Shown here: piece by piece, positions 16,628-24,285 of the stretch
Layout: each line of letters starts with the position of its first letter
Position numbering within the stretch: the stretch's first letter is position 1
Assembly: GCF_042665595.1 (NCBI RefSeq)
Contig: NZ_JBHTCT010000037.1
Span: 62,001-126,000, forward strand
Direction: 5' to 3'
Length of the DNA stretch: 64,000 bases
DNA from: Bhargavaea changchunensis
Lineage (GTDB): Bacteria; Bacillota; Bacilli; Bacillales_A; Planococcaceae
Notes under the pieces: generated by a model
What the model was told of the DNA's origin: nothing
Databases searched by the model: none
What the model saw: the letters and a program-made list of their open reading frames with translations, nothing else
Program-made: the position numbers and the translations under genes

Positions 16628-17964
16628 GACGGGTGGCCGTCAGAAGAATTGCGGCGGATGCGCTGACGCCGGTGGCCGTATTCGGCAGGCTGAAGGGCAG
16701 CAGGAAGTTCATGCTGGAAAGCTCGGGCGCGCATGACGGACCGGGGCGCTATTCCTACATCGGACAGGACCCGGTGAAGACATACCGCGCGGAGGGCCGT
16801 GTCCTTGAAGAGCGGGACTGCAGAACGGGCAGAGTATTCCGGCATGAGGGCGAGCCGCTGGAGCTGCTTCAGCGATTGCTGCCGAGGGTCGCTTCACCGG
16901 AAGCCTTCCCGTTTGCGGGAGGCGCCGTCGGGGCGATCGGATACGGGGCGGGAGAGCACAAGGTAACCGGCGGTGCAGGGCCGGATGTTCTCCTGAATGT
17001 CTACAGCACCGTCATCGTCTTCGACCATCTGGAGGGCACAGTCTCGATTGTCCGCACCAATCTAGGGGATGGGCCGGCGGATGATGATCTTGACAAAGTC
17101 GAGTCCCAGATCCTGTCCGGCGAGCCGGAAACGGAAGCTTTCACGCTCGGCGAGTTCACATCGGATACCGAAAAAGAAGCCTTCGAGGAAGCGGTCCGGC
17201 AGGGAATCGGCGCCATCGCTGCAGGCGAGCTTTATCAGGTGGTCCTGTCCCGTGACCTGAGCGCACCGTTTTCCGGAAGCCCTTTCGGACTGTACCGCCG
17301 GCTCCGCAGGCGCAACCCGTCGCCGTACATGTACATCATCGACCTCGAAGAGACGGTCATCGTCGGGACTTCTCCGGAAAGTGTCGTGAAGGCGAAGGGG
17401 GGCACCCTCTCGATGAACCCCATCGCCGGGACCCGCCGTCGGGGAAAAAACCGGGAAGAAGACCGGGCGCTTGAGACGGAACTTCTCGCCGACCCGAAAG
17501 AACTGGCCGAGCATGATATGCTCGTCGACCTCGGGCGCAATGACATCGCGAAAGCTGCAGTACCGGGGACGGTCAAGGTGACCGCCTATCAGGAAGTCGT
17601 CCGCTATGAGCACGTCATGCATCTCGTTTCTGAAGTGGAAGGGCAGCTGAAAGAGGGTGCGGATGCGTTCGATGCCATCAAGGCATGCCTTCCGGCCGGC
17701 ACCGTGACCGGCGCGCCGAAGGGCAGGGCGATGGCGCTCATCGACCGTCTGGAGCCGTCGCCTCGCGGCCTGTATGGGGGCTCTGTCGGCTACATCGGCT
17801 TTAACGGCAATATGGACATGGCGCTCGCCATCCGGACCTTTTTCATCAAAGACGGGATTGCTTCGGTCCGCGCAGGCGCAGGAGTCGTCCATGACTCCCG
17901 TCCGGAACTGGAATATAAGGAGACGGCTAACAAAGCCCGTTCGCTCACGGAGGTGGTCAAATGA
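16597..17964 (+). CDS. trpE: Anthranilate synthase component I
   Basis: A 455-residue chorismate-binding enzyme that makes anthranilate from chorismate and ammonia (delivered by TrpG where glutamine is the donor). The N-terminal subdomain carries the LLESS-like feedback motif (MLESSGAHDGPGRYSYIG). The C-terminal chorismate-binding domain has GELYQVVLSR, SPYMYIIDLEE, PIAGTRRRG, EHDMLVDLGRND and GAPKGRAM. All match TrpE rather than PabB by operon context. The stop overlaps the trpG ATG (ATGA). The start codon lies inside a 5-nt-period GAG array, implying RNA-level control on top of the T-box. Confidence 0.95.
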   Translation: MSTVREQTESGRVAVRRIAADALTPVAVFGRLKGSRKFMLESSGAHDGPGRYSYIGQDPVKTYRAEGRVLEERDCRTGRVFRHEGEPLELLQRLLPRVASPEAFPFAGGAVGAIGYGAGEHKVTGGAGPDVLLNVYSTVIVFDHLEGTVSIVRTNLGDGPADDDLDKVESQILSGEPETEAFTLGEFTSDTEKEAFEEAVRQGIGAIAAGELYQVVLSRDLSAPFSGSPFGLYRRLRRRNPSPYMYIIDLEETVIVGTSPESVVKAKGGTLSMNPIAGTRRRGKNREEDRALETELLADPKELAEHDMLVDLGRNDIAKAAVPGTVKVTAYQEVVRYEHVMHLVSEVEGQLKEGADAFDAIKACLPAGTVTGAPKGRAMALIDRLEPSPRGLYGGSVGYIGFNGNMDMALAIRTFFIKDGIASVRAGAGVVHDSRPELEYKETANKARSLTEVVK

Positions 17965-18587
17965 TTTTGCTGATCGATCACGAAGACTCATTTACCCAGA
18001 ACCTGTCCGGCGCCCTCGCCGTGCTGGGTGAGGACATCGGCATCCTGGATGCGAAGGCGGCGACGCTGTCGAAGGTCGAGCGGTTCGACCCGACCGCGAT
18101 CATCCTGTCGTCCGGTCCCGGGAGTCCTGAAGACTGGCCGGAATCAATGGAGATTGTGCGGGAGTTCGGGGCGGATGTCCCGATCCTCGGCGTCTCGCTC
18201 GGCCAGTTGATCATCGCAGCCGCTTATGGCGAAGGAAAAAGCCGGCGCACCCAGATCCGTCACGGCAAGCCGGCCATGGTAAGGCACAAGCGGGGCGGCC
18301 TGTTCGCCTATCTTCCCCAACCGCTCCGCGTGATGTGCTGCCACTCGGCGGCACTAGACGAGGGAGCGCTTCCCGAAGTCCTGCACGCTGACGCCTACTC
18401 GATGGATGACAACACGGTCATGGCCGTGCGGCACGACCGCCATCCGGTCTACGGGCTCATGTTCCATCCGGAATCGGTCGGAACGGAAAGGGGGGAGCGG
18501 CTGCTGGCCGCCTTCCTGGAAGAGGCCAAGGCCTTCAACAAACAGAAAGAAAATGCATCCGGTCCCCAGCGGATTCCCGGGCTATAA
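17961..18587 (+). CDS. trpG: TrpG/PabA-type glutamine amidotransferase with Cys-to-Ser active site
   Basis: A 208-residue class I amidotransferase domain homologous to anthranilate synthase component II, which normally hydrolyses glutamine and passes ammonia to TrpE. The fold is clear: LLIDHEDSFTQNL, LSSGPGSPED, and H169/E171 in FHPES. The nucleophile elbow, canonically GVCLGHQ, reads GVSLGQL, with Ser79 (TCG) in place of the catalytic Cys and the following His also lost. The reading frame is otherwise intact and overlaps trpE by ATGA, so it is expressed. It probably cannot use glutamine; TrpE may use free ammonia or PabA from a folate operon. Confidence 0.88.
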   Translation: MILLIDHEDSFTQNLSGALAVLGEDIGILDAKAATLSKVERFDPTAIILSSGPGSPEDWPESMEIVREFGADVPILGVSLGQLIIAAAYGEGKSRRTQIRHGKPAMVRHKRGGLFAYLPQPLRVMCCHSAALDEGALPEVLHADAYSMDDNTVMAVRHDRHPVYGLMFHPESVGTERGERLLAAFLEEAKAFNKQKENASGPQRIPGL

Positions 18588-18596
18588 CACCATAGA

Positions 18597-18628
18597 GAGC
18601 AGAGGAGAGTGGAGCAGAGATGAGAGAG
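18597..18628 (+). promoter_or_regulatory. GAG-triplet array over the trpD ribosome site
   Basis: Six GAG triplets start at 18597, 18602, 18607, 18612, 18617 and 18622, an exact 5-nt period that runs through the ribosome site and over the ATG at 18620. It matches the pattern bound by TRAP and shares GAGCAGAGATGAG with the trpE start. Confidence 0.55.
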
Positions 18629-19648
18629 TTTACACAGAAAGTACGGAACGGAAACGATCTGAGCTACGAGGAAATGACAGAAGCCGCGCTGTTCATGTTT
18701 GATGAGCGCACGCCGGAAAAAGAGGTCGGCGAATTCCTCGCGGCGCTTGCCGACAAGGGAGAGACAACCTACGAGGTGGCGGCGCTTGCCGAGGTGACCC
18801 GCGGAATGGCGATCGAGCCGAATGTCCCGGAAGCCCCGTACACCGACAACTGCGGGACGGGCGGAGACGGTTCGGACAGCTTCAATATCAGTACGACCTC
18901 GGCATTCGTCCTGGCTGCCGCAGGTGTTCCGGTCGCCAAACACGGCAACCGGAAAATCTCCAGCCGTTCGGGCAGCTCCGATGTGCTGGAGGCACTCGGC
19001 ATCGGGCTCGAACAGGATATGGAGGAGGCGGCAAGGCAGCTGCGCGAGGAAGGCATCGCATTCCTCTTTGCCCCGCGGCTGCATCCGAAAATGAAGCGCA
19101 TCGGACAGATCCGTTCGCGGCTCGGACGGCGCACGATCTTCAACCTGACGGGACCGCTGACGAATCCCGTTCCGCTGGCATCCCAGTTCACCGGCATCAG
19201 CCGGAAGGACTTTACGATGAACTATGCATCGGTTCTCCGGATGCAGGGCCGCAAGCGAGCGATCGTCGTCTGCGGAGCGGGCGGCATGGATGAGGCCTCT
19301 CTCGCGGGGCCGAATGACTTCGTGCTGCTGGACAACGGCGACCTGATCCCGTTCACGCTCGAAGCTGAAGATGTGGGCCTCACGTCTGCCCCGCTGTCCG
19401 CCCTCAAGGGAGGAGACGGCCGGGAAAACGCGGAAATCCTCCGCTCGGTCCTCGGCGGTGCCCGCGGCCCGAAATTCGATGCTGTCGCTTTCAACGCGGG
19501 TATCGGCCTGTTTGCCGCAGGGCGCGCAGAAAGTGCACAGGAAGGCGTCGGTCTTGCAAAAGACATCATCCTGTCCGGCAAGGCGATGGAAAAGCTGGAA
19601 TCCGTCATCCGGTTCCACCAGCAAACAAAGGAGGCGGTCACGCCATGA
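18620..19648 (+). CDS. trpD: Anthranilate phosphoribosyltransferase
   Basis: A 342-residue enzyme that joins anthranilate to PRPP. The PRPP loop CGTGGDGSDSFNIST lies near residues 78-92, followed by VAKHGNRKISSRSGSSDVLEALG and the second metal site region DE in GAGGMDEASL. Length and motif order are typical. The start lies in a purine-rich GAG array. The gap to trpG is 32 bp, the largest inside the operon; the 3' end overlaps trpC by four bases. Confidence 0.96.
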   Translation: MREFTQKVRNGNDLSYEEMTEAALFMFDERTPEKEVGEFLAALADKGETTYEVAALAEVTRGMAIEPNVPEAPYTDNCGTGGDGSDSFNISTTSAFVLAAAGVPVAKHGNRKISSRSGSSDVLEALGIGLEQDMEEAARQLREEGIAFLFAPRLHPKMKRIGQIRSRLGRRTIFNLTGPLTNPVPLASQFTGISRKDFTMNYASVLRMQGRKRAIVVCGAGGMDEASLAGPNDFVLLDNGDLIPFTLEAEDVGLTSAPLSALKGGDGRENAEILRSVLGGARGPKFDAVAFNAGIGLFAAGRAESAQEGVGLAKDIILSGKAMEKLESVIRFHQQTKEAVTP

Positions 19649-20433
19649 CGATCCTGGACGATATTCTGGAAGAAAAGCGGAAGCGGCTTCCTTCACTGCG
19701 GGCAGAAATCCCGGCAACGCCGGCAATCCGGCACAAGCGGCCGCGTCTGTCGGAATCATTTGATGCAAAGGACGGACTTGGCGTCATCGCCGAGGTGAAG
19801 CGGGCCTCCCCGTCAAAGGGCATCATTAACGAGAACGCGGATCCCGCCGAGCAGGCGCTGCGCTATGAACAGGCAGGCGCATCTTGCATTTCCGTCCTGA
19901 CGGAAGAAGCATTTTTCAAGGGGTCCTACAAAGATCTGGCAGCTGTTGCTGAAGCTGTCCGGATCCCGATTCTCTGCAAGGACTTCATCATCGATGAACT
20001 GCAGATCGACCGGGCGCTCCAGGCGGGTGCCTCCGTGATCCTCCTGATTGTGGCCGCGCTGCCGCAGGAGCGGCTCCGGGAGCTGCACGCCTATGCGGTG
20101 ACAGCAGGACTCGATGTCCTCGTCGAGGTGCATGACGAAGAGGAGATGGACCGGGCGCTTGAACTGGATCCGGCATTTATCGGCATCAACAACCGTGACC
20201 TGAAGACGTTCAAAGTCGACCTCGGCAACACAGAGCGGCTGGCCGCCCGTGCCGGCAAAAAGCAGGGACGATATCTGATTTCGGAAAGCGGGATCATGTC
20301 GGCGGAGGATGCCGCACGCGTCCGGGAAAACGGCGCGGACGCCATCCTCGTCGGGGAGTCGCTCATGCGGAGCGGCGACCCGGGTGCGGTCATCCGCTCT
20401 TACCGCGGGGCGGAAGGGGTGCTCCGGCCATGA
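19645..20433 (+). CDS. trpC: Indole-3-glycerol phosphate synthase
   Basis: A 262-residue TIM-barrel enzyme closing the indole ring. Hallmarks are the N-terminal ILDDILEEKRKRL, the IAEVKRASPSKG catalytic-lysine strand near residue 52, SVLTEEAFFKGS, PILCKDFIIDELQ, and the phosphate-binding ESGIMSAED and ADAILVGESLMRSGDP near the C-terminus. It overlaps trpD (ATGA) and trpF (ATGA) at its ends, as expected for a coupled operon. Confidence 0.97.
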   Translation: MTILDDILEEKRKRLPSLRAEIPATPAIRHKRPRLSESFDAKDGLGVIAEVKRASPSKGIINENADPAEQALRYEQAGASCISVLTEEAFFKGSYKDLAAVAEAVRIPILCKDFIIDELQIDRALQAGASVILLIVAALPQERLRELHAYAVTAGLDVLVEVHDEEEMDRALELDPAFIGINNRDLKTFKVDLGNTERLAARAGKKQGRYLISESGIMSAEDAARVRENGADAILVGESLMRSGDPGAVIRSYRGAEGVLRP

Positions 20434-21047
20434 CAAGGGTGAAAATCTGCGGGCTCATGGAAGCCGAGCATGTCAAAGCCGCCATCGATGCAGGAGCCGA
20501 CGCCATCGGATTCGTCTTTGCCCCGAGCCGGAGGCGCGTCGATATGAAATGGGCGGCGGAGCTGGCAGCCCGTGTACCGGAGAACGTCAAGAAAGTCGGC
20601 GTCTTCGTAAATCCGGATGCCGAAGAGCTCCGCACCGTCTACCGGAATGTTCCGCTGGATTATGTGCAGTACCACGGCGACGAGACGCCTGAGCAGATCC
20701 GGAAAATCGGCCTGCCGTCAATCAAGGCATTTTCCGTCCGGACGGCAGAGGATGTCCGGAGGGCTGCCGAATATGACGTGGATTATTATCTGTTTGATGC
20801 GCCGGGCACCGACTTCCGGGGAGGCAGCGGGAATGTGTTCGACTGGTCGCTCCTTGCCGAGGCCGGCATCCCGCGGGAACGGACGATCATCGCCGGCGGA
20901 CTCAACGCCGGCAACGCGGCTGAGGCGGTCAGACAGACAACTCCGTATGCACTCGACGTGTCAAGTGGCGTGGAACGGGATAAGCGGAAAGACCCGGATC
21001 TGATCCGAGGATTTATCCGTGCCGTGAAGGAAAGGGGAGAGGCCTGA
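20430..21047 (+). CDS. trpF: Phosphoribosylanthranilate isomerase
   Basis: A 205-residue TIM barrel catalysing the Amadori rearrangement. The catalytic cysteine is in VKICGL at residues 3-8, and the general acid Asp lies in LFDAPGTDFRGGSG near residue 125. DAIGFVFAPSRRRV and DVSSGVERDKRKDPDLI, the phosphate-binding end, are canonical. It overlaps trpC, and its stop overlaps the trpB ATG by one base. Confidence 0.96.
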   Translation: MTRVKICGLMEAEHVKAAIDAGADAIGFVFAPSRRRVDMKWAAELAARVPENVKKVGVFVNPDAEELRTVYRNVPLDYVQYHGDETPEQIRKIGLPSIKAFSVRTAEDVRRAAEYDVDYYLFDAPGTDFRGGSGNVFDWSLLAEAGIPRERTIIAGGLNAGNAAEAVRQTTPYALDVSSGVERDKRKDPDLIRGFIRAVKERGEA

Positions 21048-22273
21048 TGGTGAACACAACAGAGCAAAAAGCATATCAAGCACCCGATAAAACCGGCCGT
21101 TACGGTGAATACGGGGGCCGCTTCGTCCCCGAGACGCTCATGCCGGCGCTCCTCGAGCTCGAGACGGCTTACCGGGAAGCAAAAGAGGACCCTGAGTTTG
21201 TGGCACAGCTGGAATACTATCTGAAAGACTATGTCGGGCGTGAAAACCCTCTTTACTTTGCGGAACGTCTGACAGAGAACGCGGGCGGCGCAAAAATCTA
21301 TCTGAAGCGCGAAGACCTGAACCATACCGGCGCGCACAAGATCAACAATGCGATCGGCCAGGCGCTTCTCGCCAAGCGGATGGGCAAGACGAAGATCATC
21401 GCGGAAACCGGAGCGGGCCAGCATGGCGTGGCGACCGCGACCGCCTGCGCGCTGCTCGACATGGAATGCATCGTGTTCATGGGCAAGGAGGACATCCGGC
21501 GTCAAGAGCTGAACGTCTTCCGGATGGAACTGCTGGGCGCTTCTGTGGTCTCGGTTGACCAGGGCTCCGGCACGCTGAAGGACGCGGTCAATGAGGCGCT
21601 CCGCTACTGGGTGGCAAATGTCTCCGACACGCATTATGTCATCGGTTCCGCACTCGGGCCGCATCCGTTCCCGGAGATTGTACGTGACTTCCAGCGGGTG
21701 ATCGGTGCCGAGACCCGGCGCCAGATCCTCGAGAAGGAAGGGCGCCTGCCGGACGCGGTCGTCGCCTGCGTCGGCGGCGGAAGCAACTCGATCGGCATGT
21801 TCCACCCGTTTGTGGATGACACGGAGGTCGCCCTCTACGGCGTCGAGGCCGCGGGAAGCGGCATTGAAACAGGCAAGCATGCCGCGGCGCTTACCGGCGG
21901 CCGGCCGGGCGCGCTTCACGGCGCCTACATGTACCTTCTGCAGGATGAAGCAGGCCAGATCAATGAGGCCCATTCCATCTCCGCGGGGCTTGACTATCCG
22001 GGTGCCGGTCCCGAGCATTCGCATTTCCGCGATACGGGGCGTGTGACCTACACATCGGTCACGGATGAACAGGCTCTTGAGGCACTGAAGATGCTCAGCC
22101 GGAAGGAAGGCATCCTTCCGGCGCTCGAGAGCTCACACGCCGTGCATTACGCCGTGGAGCTTGCATCCGGCATGTCCCCTGACCAGATTGTCGTCATCTG
22201 CCTGTCCGGGCGCGGCGACAAGGATGTCATGACCGTGCGGGATGCACTGAAGGGAGGAGACGGTAATGTCTGA
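21047..22273 (+). CDS. trpB: Tryptophan synthase beta subunit
   Basis: A 408-residue PLP enzyme that condenses indole with serine. The PLP lysine is K98 in LNHTGAHKINNA. Also visible are GRYGEYGGRFVPE, AETGAGQHGVATAT, VACVGGGSNSIGMF (phosphate cup) and LSGRGDKDV at the C-terminus. The length is typical of TrpB1, the form that pairs with TrpA. The start overlaps trpF and the end overlaps trpA by eight bases. Confidence 0.97.
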   Translation: MVNTTEQKAYQAPDKTGRYGEYGGRFVPETLMPALLELETAYREAKEDPEFVAQLEYYLKDYVGRENPLYFAERLTENAGGAKIYLKREDLNHTGAHKINNAIGQALLAKRMGKTKIIAETGAGQHGVATATACALLDMECIVFMGKEDIRRQELNVFRMELLGASVVSVDQGSGTLKDAVNEALRYWVANVSDTHYVIGSALGPHPFPEIVRDFQRVIGAETRRQILEKEGRLPDAVVACVGGGSNSIGMFHPFVDDTEVALYGVEAAGSGIETGKHAAALTGGRPGALHGAYMYLLQDEAGQINEAHSISAGLDYPGAGPEHSHFRDTGRVTYTSVTDEQALEALKMLSRKEGILPALESSHAVHYAVELASGMSPDQIVVICLSGRGDKDVMTVRDALKGGDGNV

Positions 22274-23054
22274 GATCACCAAAGCTATCCTTCAGGCACG
22301 CGAAGCCGGCGGCTGTGCATTTGTCCCGTACATCATGGCGGGCGACGGCGGACTCGATCGCCTGAAGGAGGATCTTCTGTTTCTGCAGGAAGCGGGCGCG
22401 ACGGCCGTCGAGCTCGGCATTCCATTTTCCGACCCGGCTGCTGACGGGCCGGTCATCCAGGAAGCGGGTCTCCGCGCGCTCTCGGCAGGCACCACATTGA
22501 AGGCGGTCATCGAAGAAGTAAAGGCGATCCGTGAAGAGGTGCACATCCCGATCATCTTTATGACCTACCTGAACCCGGTGCTCAGCTACGGCATGGCAGG
22601 ATTCGCAAACGACTGCCAGGAGGCCGGGATTGCCGGTGTCATCGTCCCGGATGTGCCGTTCGAAGAAAGCGAACCGCTCGAGGACTGCCTCCGGATGAAC
22701 GGCATCGACCTGATCCGGCTCATCCCGCTGTCCGCTCCGGAAGACCGGATCCGGAAAATTGTGGAAGCTGCGGAAGGTTTCATCTACGCGGTCACCGTCG
22801 ATGGCATCACCGGTGTCCGCGACAGCTTCGGGGGGACGACCGATGGCCGTCTGGAGCGGCTGAAGGCCATCGCGGACATTCCTGTCCTTGCCGGCTTCGG
22901 CATCTCGGCACCTGAACACGTCCGTGACTTCGGCCGGACGGCGGACGGCGTCATTGTCGGCAGTGCGATTGTCGACGCGCTGCACCGCGGGGAAAGGGAA
23001 CCGATTAAAGAACTGATCGGCTCTGCGAAAGACATCGCGGTGCCGGCTGAATAA
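22266..23054 (+). CDS. trpA: Tryptophan synthase alpha subunit
   Basis: A 262-residue TIM barrel that cleaves indole-3-glycerol phosphate and channels indole to TrpB. The two catalytic acids are in VELGIPFSDPAADGP (Glu and Asp). FIYAVTVDGITGVR and VLAGFGISAPEHV (phosphate site) follow, then DGVIVGSAIVD. The family usually has TG in the GVTG(A/V)R loop and this copy has ITGVR, a minor variant. It is the last gene of the operon. Confidence 0.96.
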   Translation: MSEITKAILQAREAGGCAFVPYIMAGDGGLDRLKEDLLFLQEAGATAVELGIPFSDPAADGPVIQEAGLRALSAGTTLKAVIEEVKAIREEVHIPIIFMTYLNPVLSYGMAGFANDCQEAGIAGVIVPDVPFEESEPLEDCLRMNGIDLIRLIPLSAPEDRIRKIVEAAEGFIYAVTVDGITGVRDSFGGTTDGRLERLKAIADIPVLAGFGISAPEHVRDFGRTADGVIVGSAIVDALHRGEREPIKELIGSAKDIAVPAE

Positions 23055-23063
23055 TAGGATGTA

Positions 23064-23093
23064 GGGCATCCCGGTGAGCGGGATGCCCTTTTT
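23064..23093 (+). terminator. trp operon terminator
   Basis: A 10-bp perfect stem (23064-23073 with 23079-23088), then TTTTT. Confidence 0.92.
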
Positions 23094-23227
23094 GGGTATG
23101 CTAAAAGAGGAGTGGCTTGTGCCGGGCGTATCCTTTCCCGGTGGAAAGGTGTACACTTGGCCTCTGCCACGATAAAACGAAACTCTTGCGGCGCCGGTCC
23201 GTATATATGTCATGAGAGGTGATCCGA

Positions 23228-24223
23228 ATGGAAACGGCCATGATCAAGAACCGCTATGAGACGATTTATCCGAAACTCGTGAACCTGTTCAGCTGGACGG
23301 TCGACAAGCGGGTGCTGCTGTCGATTGCGGGAATTTATGCTCTTGGTGAAAAGGGTTTTGATGCCGGGAGGCTCAGGGAAGTGGCCGATGCGCTGAAAAA
23401 GCGGTCAGGTCTCTTTTCCCCCGTCCGTGGGCAGTTCCACCCGCTGATTTCTGCACTGTTGGACGCGTCGGGCGAAGGCGAGCTTCCACAGGAGATGGCA
23501 GACGATCTGTTTGAAAAACAGGAGATCCTCCAAGGACTTGGATTCAGAAACACGATCCATTCCTATCTGGCGGCGACGCTGCTTTCGGATGAGGAAGGGG
23601 AGGCCCGCCGTGAGGCGATTGCGGGAAAGATGCTCTTTGACGAAATGAAGCAGAGGCACCGCATCCTGACATCAGATGATGACTACACATTTGCCGTGCT
23701 GCTCGGCAGCCAGGCAATCAGTCCGTCGGAGCTGGCAGAAGTGATGCACCAGTATTACCAGGATCTGAAGACCCGCGGTTTCCGTTTTGGAAACGAATTG
23801 CAGTGGATGTCCCAGACGATCACTTACGGCAATGCCGCCTTTGAAGAGAGCCGGGCGGAAAAGGCTTCCGAAATCCGTAACCGGCTGAAAGCGGAAGGGC
23901 TGAAAGTCAAGCCGCTCCATTATCCGGCAATCGGTCTTCTCACCGTGTTCCACGTGGAACAATCGCAAGTGGAGCATATCGTGGAGACGGCCAAGGCCCT
24001 CTCGGAGATGAAACTGTTCCGCTGGTACAAAGAAATGGCGCTGTCCGCGGCCATCCAGTCGGTGCTCATGGAAATGACGACGGGAGAGCAGGCAGCCCAC
24101 ATCGGCATCGCCGCGTCCGTGGAACAAGTGCTCCGTGCCCAGCAGGCGATCATGGCATCGAGCGGCGCTGCCGCGGCGGCTGCCGCAGCATCGGCCGGCG
24201 GGGGTGGGGACGGCGGCTCCTGA
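23228..24223 (+). CDS. DUF4003-like protein with Ala/Gly-rich tail
   Basis: A 331-residue soluble, mostly helical protein resembling the DUF4003 family of Bacillales. It has no signal peptide. Conserved-looking blocks include FSWTVDKRVLLSIAGIYAL, FSPVRGQFHPLISALLD and SDDDYTFAVLL. The last 25 residues are almost only Ala, Gly and Ser, a low-complexity tail like those seen in membrane-stress or TerB-like proteins. ATG 23228 follows GAGAGGTGA; a GTG at 23219 is in frame. The function is unknown. It is convergent with the SEC-C gene. Confidence 0.75.
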   Translation: METAMIKNRYETIYPKLVNLFSWTVDKRVLLSIAGIYALGEKGFDAGRLREVADALKKRSGLFSPVRGQFHPLISALLDASGEGELPQEMADDLFEKQEILQGLGFRNTIHSYLAATLLSDEEGEARREAIAGKMLFDEMKQRHRILTSDDDYTFAVLLGSQAISPSELAEVMHQYYQDLKTRGFRFGNELQWMSQTITYGNAAFEESRAEKASEIRNRLKAEGLKVKPLHYPAIGLLTVFHVEQSQVEHIVETAKALSEMKLFRWYKEMALSAAIQSVLMEMTTGEQAAHIGIAASVEQVLRAQQAIMASSGAAAAAAAASAGGGGDGGS

Positions 24224-24239
24224 TTGGTCCGGAGAAAAC

Positions 24240-24285
24240 ACGAAGCCCGCAGCGCCAAGCCAGGCGCTGCGGGCTTCGTTTGTTT
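24240..24285. terminator. Bidirectional terminator
   Basis: A 17-bp perfect stem (24240-24256 with 24263-24279) between convergent genes has T-rich flanks on the plus side and serves both. Confidence 0.88.
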
